From NCBI GenBank assembly GCA_003550305.1, contig QKYT01000504.1:35518-49950 (forward strand): a stretch of DNA of 14,433 bases, read 5' to 3'. Below are positions 1-8,670 of this stretch, piece by piece. Position 1 is the stretch's first letter, and every line of letters begins with the position of its first letter. Position numbers and translations under genes: made by a program. Source of the DNA: Glomus cerebriforme (taxonomy: Eukaryota; Glomeromycota; Glomeromycetes; Glomerales; Glomeraceae). Below the pieces are notes generated by a model, which saw only the letters and a program-made list of their open reading frames with translations, ran no database searches and had not been told where the DNA came from.

Positions 1-399
1 CTATTAATTTTATTGAAAGTTGGTTAACTACACTAAAATCTTTATAAATATTAATATTAATTTAATATTTATCTTACATTAATTATTCAATAAAATGCTT
101 AAAATTAATTGTATTTATCCAATATGTACATATACAATATTTTTATTAGAAATGTTTACAACAAATAAAAATGCTACAAATAAAAATGCTATTTAGAAAA
201 ATGAATCAGACATGCTAAAAATCTAAAATAAAATAAAGGTTAAAAGAATCTTTCATGATAAATATGGAATAATTCGCATTAAGCAAATATTTAATCAAAT
301 TGCTTATTATTCATTTCGTTCCAATTCCAATTCCATTTTTTTATGAATTGAAAATGATTAAAAAAAAATAAATGATCGTCATCAATTATTATCTATATC

Positions 400-419
400 G
401 GTATGATTTGAATCATACC
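400..419. repeat. Perfect 9-bp inverted repeat, 2-bp spacer
   Basis: GGTATGATT (400-408) and AATCATACC (411-419) are exact reverse complements separated by TG. The right arm is also the first unit of the degenerate tandem repeat that follows. It could be a protein-binding palindrome or simply a by-product of that repeat; no gene lies nearby to suggest a role. Confidence 0.7.
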
Positions 420-505
420 TATACACAATTGATCGTACCTGTATATAATTAATTATACCTTACCTTTCATATAATATCGTACCATAACTAAATACTATAT
501 ACTCA
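411..505. repeat. Degenerate ~20-25 bp tandem repeat, about four units
   Basis: Successive units begin at about 411, 432, 452 and 476. Each starts with a variant of A(A)TCGTACC / AATTATACC followed by a TATA-rich tail. Spacing varies from 20 to 24 bp. The units are diverged, so the array is old or under little constraint. Confidence 0.5.
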
Positions 506-3065
506 TTTTTTTTTACGTCAATCATCAAATATAAAAATTTGGATTTTTTTCTCGAAAATAAAACCTTCTTTTCTTTTTTTTTTTAAGTTAAATAATCAAT
601 TATTAATATTTTTAGCAAACAAAACTTGAGAATTTTACATAGTTTTTCCTTCTTGTTTCTTTTTTAATTTTAATTTTTACATTCGGACACTAATTGATTC
701 TCATAAAAAAGGTTAATATTGTCACATGATTGAAATATTAAAGGAAAATATTCACTATTATACCAAACAAAGTTTAATTATGTTCTTTATTAAAGCTTGA
801 TGAAAATAATTCAAGAGAATTGAAATATAAACATAAATTTAATAGTTCCGAAATGGAAATAAATGTGACAAATATAATTAAAACTACCACTGGACGAAAA
901 AAATTTTTGACAATTAAATATTAATTAGAGGAAATTTTAAAATATACTGTTCACCGCAATAAGTTAATAAATAGTCTTATTATAAACTTTTCATAATATG
1001 ATAAAATACAGTAATTTTAAGTAATAGATCCTACTGCTTTGAGGTTTAAATTACTACATCAGCTCACTTTGCGGTTGAAAGTTTTCATAAAGTGGTATAA
1101 TAATATATAGATTGTCTATTTATTTAAAGAAATTAAAAAGAATGATTTATAACTAATACCATGCGCCATAAATATGTATAAATAATGATTATTAAATAAG
1201 CAAATTTAACCTATTTTTATTATAAATATTCTGGTTGGTGATAAAATTTTCTTTTATTTGATATTTAGCATGAATTAGTTTAAAATTACCGTCCCTCTAT
1301 GAAATATCACGTGACTTTTAGTGAAGTTCAGAAGAAAAAAATAATACATCACCAAAACTCTATAAGAATTTAAACTTTTAATTATTAATGAAAAATGGAA
1401 ATAAAAAAATATTTAAAGCGCATATTCTAATGTTTAACTTTAAAATTATATCTATTAAAATCATTAAAATTTTCAAACTGGTTATATGTTACATTACGTG
1501 TATAAAGAGATAATAAATATTTAGCGATAATAATATTAAGTAATTGATATTTAGAAAATAAGTTTTGATTTTTATATTTAAATATAATGTTGTAAATGTT
1601 ATAGATTTATTTTTATCAGTGTTAGAACTAATACCATATTCATAAAAAAAAATCCTAATATACTTGAAAACAAATTTTCATTTTCCTCATGATTTTTTAT
1701 TAATCTTAAAAATGTTTTTGAATTTTTTTTTATTATAATTTAGATAATTTTTTCCATTAAACTCATCTCAATTCATATGGTATCTATTTTAATAATTTAA
1801 CGATAAAAATCTAAAAATTCTTAAAAGAAATTTTCATCATCTTTTGAAATAAAATAATTATTTTGCTTTACGAAAGACATTAACAATGAGCTTTTACATT
1901 TCGCAAATATTGTTACAAACGTACTCTGCAATTAAAATGATCAATGTAAATACAGCGCAAAAAAAGAGTTCGTATAATAATTTTATCAAAGAATCCAACT
2001 TAAAAATGAAAAAAAAATACTAATAGAACTTTCAACTCCCTGAAATTTCAAAATAATCTAAGTCTAAGGATAATTCTATTTTTACAACCAATGAAAAAAA
2101 TAATTAATTAGAACAATTTATATGACACAGAAAAATTTATAGAACTTTCCAACTATTTACATTCACGTGGAAAAAAAAATATTTTTATTACTCACTAATT
2201 AAAAATTCTCTTTATAATAATATTTTAGCAATGAAGCTTTATTTATAGATAGACTATTTTCCTTTTCAACTCTATTCACTTATCATAATTCATAAACGTA
2301 TTTTCTTATAAAGATTTGCTTATTTAAACTGAAATAATTATTAAACGGTGATAAAAGAAAATAATTTCCAGCTCTTTAAAGTTAGAAATTATCTCAATAA
2401 AAATTGTTGATTTGTTTGCAAAGATTTTAATATCTTTGATATACGTGGATTTTCAAAGTATTCTTACAATTAATTCAGGTTCGGGAGAATCATTATCATT
2501 GTCAATATTTTTTTCATTTTATAATGATTAAGAATATTGTCTGGCATTATAGATGATCACTTATTTATGTAATCGAGCAAACATAAACATTCACATTCAA
2601 CGTGTCACGAAATATTAAGTTTAATCAAAAATAAAAAATATTTTTGAGTTCAAAAGTTGAAAAAAAAGTTGATCGTATAAATTAAAAAACTAACTCGATT
2701 AAGTTAACAGAAAAAATCAGTAATGTGATCTACCTAAAAGTGGCGTGAGTGCAATACAAAAGTAAAAAGGCTAAAAATAGTACTTATTTAAACTGTCAAG
2801 TAATTATCATCGTCAATGATAAAAATTGATATTTTAGGATAAACCTGAAAAGAAACATATTTCAATCATAATTAAAAATTTTATAATTTCCACATTTTTT
2901 TTATTGGATAAAAAAAAATCCTTGTTATTCACATGAAAACAATGGGTTCAATAACTGAATTAATTCTTCATATTTATTCCAAAAAACCATGGTGAATTTG
3001 AAAAAAAATTATCTAGATTAGAAGATAATAAAATATTTTATTAAAAATAAAAACCATGAGGAAAT

Positions 3066-3880
3066 ATAATACTAAAATTAAATTTATTATATAAAAAAAC
3101 ATTTTCGAAGATTTACAATGATTTTTTTCAATTTTTCAATCAAACTTATATATATTTTGTTAAAAATATAAATTATTATCGAAGCTTAATTTGGTTATAA
3201 TAATAAATAAGATTTTTTTTATTATTACCAGATGAAGAATAAATATGTTTACTGAAAATCTTTTTTTAAAAGAGCATGAAATAATTTATAAAAGTATCAC
3301 ACAAAATTCTTTTACATTAAATAATGTTAGCTAAAATAAAAAAAAAATCCAAACATTGCACATAAAAATTCTATAATATTAATCTAAAAGTCATTAGCTT
3401 TAAAAAAATAGTTTCTTTTAATAGTGTATATTTAATCCTTCTAAAGAGAGAGATAACTCAAATTGCTAGAGTTGTACTCTATTATTTAATAAATTATGTT
3501 AGATTCAATCGTTTTTTCAAAAGTTTTCAATGAAATAATCACACCATCATTCTTTTTTTTTTATTTCAACATTCTTGGTTTCAAATTTAACATTCATTTT
3601 AACATTCCTGATCTCAAATAGTTGTTTGGAAAAGTCAAGGCGTTTACTTGTAAGCAAATTCTGTGATTTTTTTAAGGGACGTAGATTTTTAGCCAATTCT
3701 GCTAATCGTGTCTTCCACATAACTTCCCGTTCAAAACTAAATGCTTTTTTAATTTTTTCAATTAGTTGTTCATCTGACTCTGAAGAATTATACCCCATGA
3801 GAATATCATCCCAATTACCAAACTTTTTCAACAACTCTTTAGCCGTCGGACGATTAGTAGGATCAGGACTCCAGCAACAT
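3066..3880 (-). repeat. Tandem duplicate (unit A) of the kinase 3' end
   Basis: The unit starts with ATAATACTAAAATTAAATTTAT at 3066 and matches 3889 onward, a period of 823 bp. It contains, in minus-strand order, the kinase tail coding segment, a probable last intron, the tiny terminal exon context near 3440 and the 3' flank. Compared with unit B it carries about 60 bp more around 3160-3230 and several smaller indels. Homology ends abruptly at about 3877-3880, inside the codons for the CW motif, exactly where unit B's 3' edge begins. That is the signature of a direct tandem duplication with one breakpoint inside the kinase exon. Confidence 0.85.
3547..3879 (-). pseudogene. Orphan C-terminal fragment of a protein kinase
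   Basis: Reading from 3879, the frame gives CCWSPDPTNRPTAKELL and then a tail closely matching the end of the kinase at 4288-5644, including FSFERE, RLAELAKN, RPLKKSQNL and TSKRLDFSKQL. It runs about 110 codons to a TGA at 3547 with no internal stop. Everything upstream is missing: the P-loop, catalytic loop, DFG and APE regions are absent, and an in-frame TAA lies immediately before the fragment at 3880-3882. It therefore cannot encode a kinase. It keeps a 3-residue segment (KIK after LIEK) that the neighbouring gene lacks. At its 3' end the strong GTATGT donor of the neighbour is replaced by weaker GTGTGA context. It is most likely a duplication relic; use as an alternative 3' exon is conceivable, but I see no acceptor in frame. 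Confidence 0.8.
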
Positions 3881-3888
3881 TAGTAAAC

Positions 3889-4609
3889 ATAATACTAAAA
3901 TTAAATTTATCACAAAAAGAGCAGAGTTACAATGATTTTTTCAATTTTTTCAATCAAAAGTAAATATTTCGTTAAATATTACCAGGTGAAGAATAAATAT
4001 GTTTATTGAAAATCTTGTTAAAAATACATAAAATAATTTATAAAAGTCTCACACCAAAATTTTTTAAATTAAAGAATATTCAGAATTTCTATCTAAAATA
4101 AAAAAAAATTCAAACATTGCAATATTAATCTAAAAGTCACTAGTTTGAAAAAAATAAATTACTTTTACTAGTGCATATTTAATCCTTCTAAAGAGAGAGA
4201 TAACTCAATTTGCCGAGAGTTGTACTCTATTATTTAATAAATTATATTAGATTTCAATCTTGATTTGCAAATTGTCAATAAAAAAAATTACATACCATTA
4301 TCATTTTCTTTCATTTCAACATCCTTGGTTTCAAGTTTATCATTCCTGATTTCAAGTAGTTGCTTGGAAAAGTCAAGGCGTTTACTAGTAAACAAATTCT
4401 GTGATTTTTTTAAGGGACGTGGATTTTTAGCCAATTCTGCTAATCGAATTTTCCACTTATCTTCCCGTTCAAAACTAAATGCTTTTTCAATTAGTTGCTC
4501 ATTCGTCTTCGAAGAATCATACATCAAGAAAATTTTTCTCCAATTATCAAACTTTTTTTCCAACTCTCCAACCGTCGGACGATTGGTAGGATCAGGACTC
4601 CAGCAACGT
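3889..4609 (-). repeat. Tandem unit B, continuous with the full kinase gene
   Basis: This is the partner of unit A (3066-3880), shorter by roughly 95 bp through several deletions. Unlike A, it continues without a break into the remaining kinase coding sequence at 4610-5644, so it is the parental copy. The aligned coding parts differ at scattered positions while both stay open. The last intron and 3' flank are about as well conserved as the coding part, which fits a fairly recent duplication. Confidence 0.8.
4168..4295 (-). other. Probable last intron (4295-4188) and terminal exon (4187-4168) of the kinase
   Basis: At the end of exon 2 the minus strand reads AATG then GTATGTAA. GTATGT is a strong fungal 5' splice site, and it overlaps the apparent stop codon. 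About 108 bp downstream is a pyrimidine-rich acceptor, TTATCTCTCTCTTTAG, at about 4203-4188. Splicing would replace the tail residues GM with EGLNMH and end at TAG (4170-4168), giving about 431 residues in total. The acceptor tract and following bases recur in unit A (about 3440-3455), whereas the degenerate third copy near 7750 has lost the tract. This is inference from splice-site quality and copy comparison. Without splicing the protein simply ends at 4288. Confidence 0.5.
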
Positions 4610-5644
4610 TTCATCAAATCAGCATATGGTTCAGGAGTATATTCTGGAATTAATGGACGCTTTCCCTCACAAATATCAAAAGCCAAGTGCAAGTCATAAT
4701 CTCTGTCAATAAAAGGTACTTCACCANTGATTATTTCTGACATCAGCATTCCAAACCCATAAATATCTGCTGCTTCGGTAAATTCTCCACCACGTAAAAC
4801 TTCTGGTGCAACAAATGGTAANACACCATATAATNTTNTGTCTTCANAATTTTGATNNATGGGACAACTCAGACCAAAATCTGAAATCACTGAGTTAATA
4901 TTGCCATCAATAAGATTGTTCAAAATATTACCACTGTGAAAATCTTTGTGATGATAATCGTTACCATGAATTAAAATCAACCCATAGCTGATATTTTGAA
5001 GGATATCAATAATGGATTTCCAATTCAGGATGCTGTTATTTTTTTTAATTAATTCTTTCAGATTGCCACCATTTTGGAATTCGATGACAATAGCATATTC
5101 TCCATTTTGGGTATCACGAGTTACTCCATAAATTTTATTACAATATCCAGTACCTAACTCCAAGTTATTCTTAACCTGCAAAATATTATCATATTAATTT
5201 TATTGTTATTTGTTTATTTGTTTATAAGTAAATATTTGGATTGTTTACCTCATTCATGAACTCTGAGCTCGCACTTGTCATGTTCCGAAATTTCTTTATT
5301 GCCACTTCCTTCTCATTCTCTCGTTTCCATTCAGATTTGTTGATGTCCCATTGTTGTTCANNNATTNTATTGACAATTGGACCATCTTTCCAAATGGCCT
5401 TATATACACTCCCAAACCCACCATGAGCAACAAATTCAACATTTTTGAAATTTGAGTATTCAATCCATTCAATTAATTTATAATAATATTTTGCATTGAG
5501 TTGCGAATTTTGAATCAGTTCATCAATATTCGAATCACCACTGGTCCAATGTGCAAAGTTATTTTGGAAATGTACCGAGTTGCACGGCTTGCAATATAAA
5601 AAAATTGGATTACAATATTGACCACATTCTTGACATTTCGACAT
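4288..5644 (-). CDS. Tyrosine-kinase-like/Ser-Thr protein kinase with Cys-rich N-terminus (two exons, AM-fungal expanded family)
   Basis: Joining 5644-5249 to 5175-4288 gives about 427 residues. ATG 5642-5644 is the first codon of a natural N-terminus. Residues 4-21 hold a CxxC-x10-CxxC pattern like a small zinc ribbon, followed by the family block WTSG..NIDELIQ and the kinase domain from about 65 to 345. Visible key residues are the glycine loop AHGGFGSV (73-80, with the first Gly replaced by Ala), VAIK Lys117, helix-C Glu132, the catalytic loop HKDFHSGN (Asp210, Asn215), DFG 231-233 and APE 255-257, plus ADIYGFG and the CW...NRP motif near 323-332. All core catalytic residues are present, so it is probably active; the substrate is unknown. 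There is no signal peptide or membrane segment, so it is likely cytoplasmic or nuclear. Eleven undetermined bases fall in the glycine-loop/VAIK linker and the activation segment. The family is known to be hugely expanded in Glomeromycotina. The C-terminus may instead be spliced to a short exon near 4187-4168. Confidence 0.88.
5176..5248 (-). other. Intron 1 of the kinase gene (73 bp)
   Basis: The minus strand reads ...AATGAG then GTAAAC (donor G at 5248) and ends ...ATTTTGCAG (AG at 5177-5176), followed by GTTAAGAATAAC. Removal is in phase 0 and joins EFMNE to VKNNLELG, restoring helix C of the kinase directly before the following strand. Without splicing, exon 1 runs into a stop at 5222. The junction falls immediately after the helix-C glutamate. 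Confidence 0.9.
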
Positions 5645-5679
5645 TATAATAAATATTCAAAAAAAAAAAAAAATTTTTT

Positions 5680-5689
5680 CTTTTTTATA
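5680..5689 (-). promoter_or_regulatory. TATA-like box upstream of the kinase
   Basis: The minus strand reads TATAAAAAAG 36-45 bp before the kinase ATG, followed by an A/T-homopolymer leader. In such AT-rich DNA the motif is common by chance, so only the position supports it. Confidence 0.25.
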
Positions 5690-6809
5690 ATTTCTTGTTT
5701 TCCTTTTGTTTTTATCAATGCACAATTTTTTTTAAAAAAAAATTTTTAATTATATCAGATTTTCTGTCCAAATAAAATTTTGAATTTTCAGCTATTCGTA
5801 AATTGCAATTGACAAAATATTTGAGCAATTTTAATCTTTTATAACTTGCAAATTAAATTTTGAGAAATCGTCTTCCAATATTATAACTTAAATATGTTTT
5901 TAAACCAGCGGGTTAAAATCATTTGACTTATATTATTTACAATGAGAGCAAATATGTCGATATTGAAATGAGTTAACCAATCCAAAATTTCGAATGTTGC
6001 ACGTTTTCTACAATAAATCAACATATTTTTTTCTTTTTATAGGTATATTAATAATTACATCAGATCATCAAAAATTGTAAAATTAGAATATTTCTAAAAG
6101 AATTTTTCTATTTGTTTCTCTAACGTTAATGCTAAAATTTCTATTGAAATAATTTTTTCATCAATGAATGTATATTTCATTGGCACTGCATAAATAAATA
6201 TATATTTTTTATATCTTGATTATATTTGAAGTACACTTATTAATAAGCAGACAACTTCCTTTTTAATTTTCCACTCATCCATTTGTGAAATTTTTGAAGA
6301 TATTATATTATTTCTTAATTCTATTATGCGAGAATGAAGAAGCAAATATGAAATTAACAGATATAAATAAGGATCGGAAAATACTAATCAAATAATATAC
6401 TGTATTTCTGAATGAAAATCTTTATGAATTTTTTCAGCATGAATTCGAACTCAAATTTTATTCTAATATTTATTCGAAAACGATGATTTCAAAAGAAAAT
6501 AATTTCAAATCATAATTATATAATTTATAGTGTATTTGGTAAATTTATTTTTGATCATGATTTTAAACGAAATAAAATAAATATTTTGAATAATTTAGTT
6601 ATTATATTTCATCTGTCTCCATTTCTCTTTCGGAGTGTAATTAATCTTTATTATCAATATAATTTTATAGAAATTAAAAATCAAATTCATTAATTAAATT
6701 AAATCTTTATTAACGAAAAGAATATGTACAATTTTCATACTACTTTTTTACACTAAAAACAATTGAAGCAGGAACACAATATTAACAAATTGGTATTACG
6801 CAATTATGT
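5690..6809. other. Intergenic spacer without supported gene
   Basis: This is the AT-rich DNA between the kinase's 5' end and the first protease-type repeat. I find no long frame, no splice-linked coding fragments and no similarity to the other repeat units of the window. It presumably contains the kinase promoter. Confidence 0.5.
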
Positions 6810-7147
6810 AATCTGTAGTGTCACATGTTTGTTTAAAAATTAACTTTTGATCAGGTTGCGTCACACGACACATGACATCCTACATATGCAGTAAATTGGT
6901 AATAAACGTCGTATGATCTATTTTATTTATTTATTTATTTTTTTTTGTATGAATCATTAGATAATTTTTTTTATTTTCTATAAATATAAACTATACTTTT
7001 TTAACAAAATACAAACCTATAAATAATAATATAAAATGTTCCAGCAGTTGGAGATCATAAAACTCAAATAATTGAAAATCTTTTGAACAAATCGATAATT
7101 CCTCACGTGATCTAATGGAGAATATGTAAAGGTTCCGTTATCTTTAC
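6810..7147 (+). repeat. Repeat D1: truncated 5' region of the protease-like family
   Basis: It matches 8357-8670 in the same orientation. The block around 6817-6895, AGTGTCACATGTTTGTTTAA onward, is nearly identical between copies (about four differences in 80 bases by eye). The later part corresponds to the protease 5' coding segment (CAGCAGTTGGAGAT..., CTCACGTGATCTAAT, GGTTCCGTTATCTTTAC) but is more diverged and frame-broken. Similarity stops at about 7147, just where the protease body would continue. D1 lacks an extra T that interrupts the frame in the 8357-8670 copy, so it documents the ancestral frame there. Confidence 0.8.
6921..6940. repeat. TTTA microsatellite
   Basis: Four to five consecutive TTTA/ATTT units are followed by a T run, inside repeat D1. 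The matching place in D2 is shortened to ATTATTATT plus a T run, so this is a length-variable simple repeat. Confidence 0.7.
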
Positions 7148-7219
7148 GGGATTTTTTTATTATATAACTAAACTATTCTATACTATCCTAAAATACTTAC
7201 TTAAGCTATAAATCAAATA

Positions 7220-7457
7220 TCAGGAAAGAGTACTAAGGGGACTGATGAAATTGAAACTATTATTTGATCTATTTATTTCTTCGATCATTCTTTTTTCCGT
7301 TTATCTTTTTTCCTCCTCTTATCAGATTTTTCTGATTTATCCATTGTGCTTTAATTAACAACAGAACAAATGCTTCAAAGAGAAACACTCGATCAGGGAC
7401 GGATTGGAGTATCGGACCTTCTGGTGTTTGCAATAATGCATTTAATTGATTTTGCAT
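7220..7457 (-). pseudogene. Unrecognised coding-like fragment spread over three frames
   Basis: On the minus strand, three short protein-like stretches follow one another in different frames. The first is an open frame of 62 codons from ATG 7457 to 7269 (early part LLQTPEGPILQSVPDR). The second is a lysine-rich frame, MDKSEKSDKRRKKDKRKKE, at 7344-7285. The third is MIEEINRSNNSFNFISPLS, from 7288 to a stop at 7220. This could be a small gene with frame errors, or a fragment of a larger one with a basic region. The plus strand of the same interval also has a plausible short frame (RSGTDWSIGPSGVCNNAFN), so even the strand is uncertain. The interval is less AT-rich than its surroundings. I do not recognise the family. 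Confidence 0.35.
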
Positions 7458-7512
7458 GAAAAAAGTTTATTTAGATTGGTATAACTTTTTTTAATTTTTT
7501 TTAAAAGTAAAA

Positions 7513-7815
7513 AACTAAAATAGAAACATAAAACTAATATACAAATAAGCATTTTCGGTGAGTTACAATATTTTTTCAATCAAAATAAAAAATTCTATTT
7601 TAACAATAATAATTTATGAAATATTTTCTTGCATTAAATAACATGAATTAAAATAAAAAAAATTCAAACATTGCACATAAAAGTTCTGCATTTTAAAAAA
7701 AAAATTACAAGTTTAGAAAAATAGATACTTTTACTAGTGCGTATTTATTATAATCCTTCTCAAATTGCCGCGAGTTATACTCTATTACTTAATAAAATAT
7801 GTTAATTTCAAGAAT
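7513..7815 (-). repeat. Repeat C: third copy of the kinase 3' module (non-coding part only)
   Basis: It aligns in the same orientation with 3066-3510 and 3889-4255. Shared words include CATTTTCG...TTACAATATTTTTTCAATCAAA, AAATTCAAACATTGCACATAAA, TTTTACTAGTGC and AATCCTTCT...GAGTTATACTCTATTACTTAATAAA. It covers the last-intron/terminal-exon region and 3' flank but has no kinase coding sequence beside it. The pyrimidine-rich acceptor tract present in units A and B is deleted, so the terminal exon could not be used here. It lies between protease repeats D1 and D2. Confidence 0.75.
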
Positions 7816-8356
7816 TTATTCAAACTTAGCTGATATGTATTAAAATATTTAAAAAGCAAAAATTTCGCACACTTTTAACAAATTTTTATTATATTATTTA
7901 CATACATATGTTTAAATCTTTCTTACTTTTAAAAATGCGAAATTTTGATATATTACTATTTTTTGTACATTTTAACTTGTGATCTGAAATGCCAACAATT
8001 GAAAACTTATATTTGATCAGTCACTTTTTATTAAAAAAAAATGGTAAAACTTTGTATAAGTTATATAGAAACAAAATCTAGAGTATGTAAGAAAAAGGAA
8101 TAAATTATTAGAAGAGTGTCTCAAGTCATTTATTGAATATTTTTAAAGTTTGAATATTCATATGATGTGATATGTTATTTTCTCATTATCATTATTTATT
8201 TAAAAAATTTCTTTGTTAAATCTTGAAATATTTCCCCAAAAGAAATTTTAACTTTTAATCAGTCATGTGATTTAAATAACTGTCACAATAAAAATATATT
8301 TTCCAAGATACATAAAAATATTATTTTGTTATGAGAAACCAAAAATATGTCAAATC

Positions 8357-8670
8357 ACAATCTGAGTGTCACATGTTTGTTTAAAAATTAACTTTTGATC
8401 AGCTTGCGTCACATGACACCTGACATCCTACAGATGCAGTAAATTAGATCAATTTTATTATTATTTTTTTTTGTATGAATCATTAGATAATTTTTTTTAA
8501 TGGTCGTGTATTTTTTTATATCTCAAGTACCCATAATCCATACTTTTTTAACAAATACAATCCCAAGAACCCAGCAGTTGGAGATCGTAAAGTTCAAATG
8601 GATCTTTTTACACAAATCGATTATGCCTCACGTGATCTAATATGGAGAGAAGGTTCCGTTATCTTTTACA
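8357..8670 (+). repeat. Repeat D2: 5' region attached to the protease-like pseudogene
   Basis: This is the second copy of the D repeat. Its first ~80 bases (8365-8445) form the highly conserved block, and GTATGAATCATTAGATAATTTTTTTT (about 8473-8498) is also identical to D1. From 8502 it becomes coding-like and runs into the protease body. The conserved block may be promoter plus leader, or a 5' exon. A short frame KLTFDQLASHDT lies in it but ends at a TGA in both copies. Confidence 0.8.

Larger units (their letters stand above)
1..3060. other. AT-rich spacer with no supported gene
   Basis: I see no open frame with convincing protein composition on either strand and no RNA gene. The sequence is dominated by A/T homopolymers and short AT words. 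The longest small frame that caught my eye is about 45 codons at 1887-2024 on the plus strand, which is not exceptional at this base composition. A small palindrome and degenerate tandem repeat at 400-505 are listed separately. Confidence 0.6.

Noticed and set aside
1887..2024. 45-codon plus-strand frame beginning MSFYISQILL
   Set aside because: It is short, has no family resemblance and no flanking splice-linked exon. Frames of this size are expected in several kilobases of spacer.
2465..2530. Minus-strand stretch reading DNDNDSPEPELIVRIL
   Set aside because: Only about 20 codons lie between stops and no exon neighbours were found. It could be coincidence.
3575..3883. Open plus-strand frame of about 100 codons
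   Set aside because: It is the antisense shadow of the minus-strand kinase tail (unit A); the minus strand carries the recognisable motifs.
4002..4007. AATAAA polyadenylation signal downstream of the kinase
   Set aside because: The hexamer is frequent by chance in this AT-rich sequence and is not preserved as AATAAA in unit A.
3066..4609. Units A and B as a CRISPR-like or satellite array
   Set aside because: There are only two full-length units, each containing kinase coding sequence. It is a gene-fragment duplication.
4265..4699. Open plus-strand frame of about 144 codons
   Set aside because: It is antisense to kinase exon 2 and lacks independent homology signals.
5241..5426. Open plus-strand frame of 61 codons
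   Set aside because: It is antisense to kinase exon 1.
8505..8640. Alternative plus-strand frame from an ATG at about 8500 (MVVYFFISQV...)
   Set aside because: It is open but out of frame with the reading that shows consistent protein composition and continues into the protease body.
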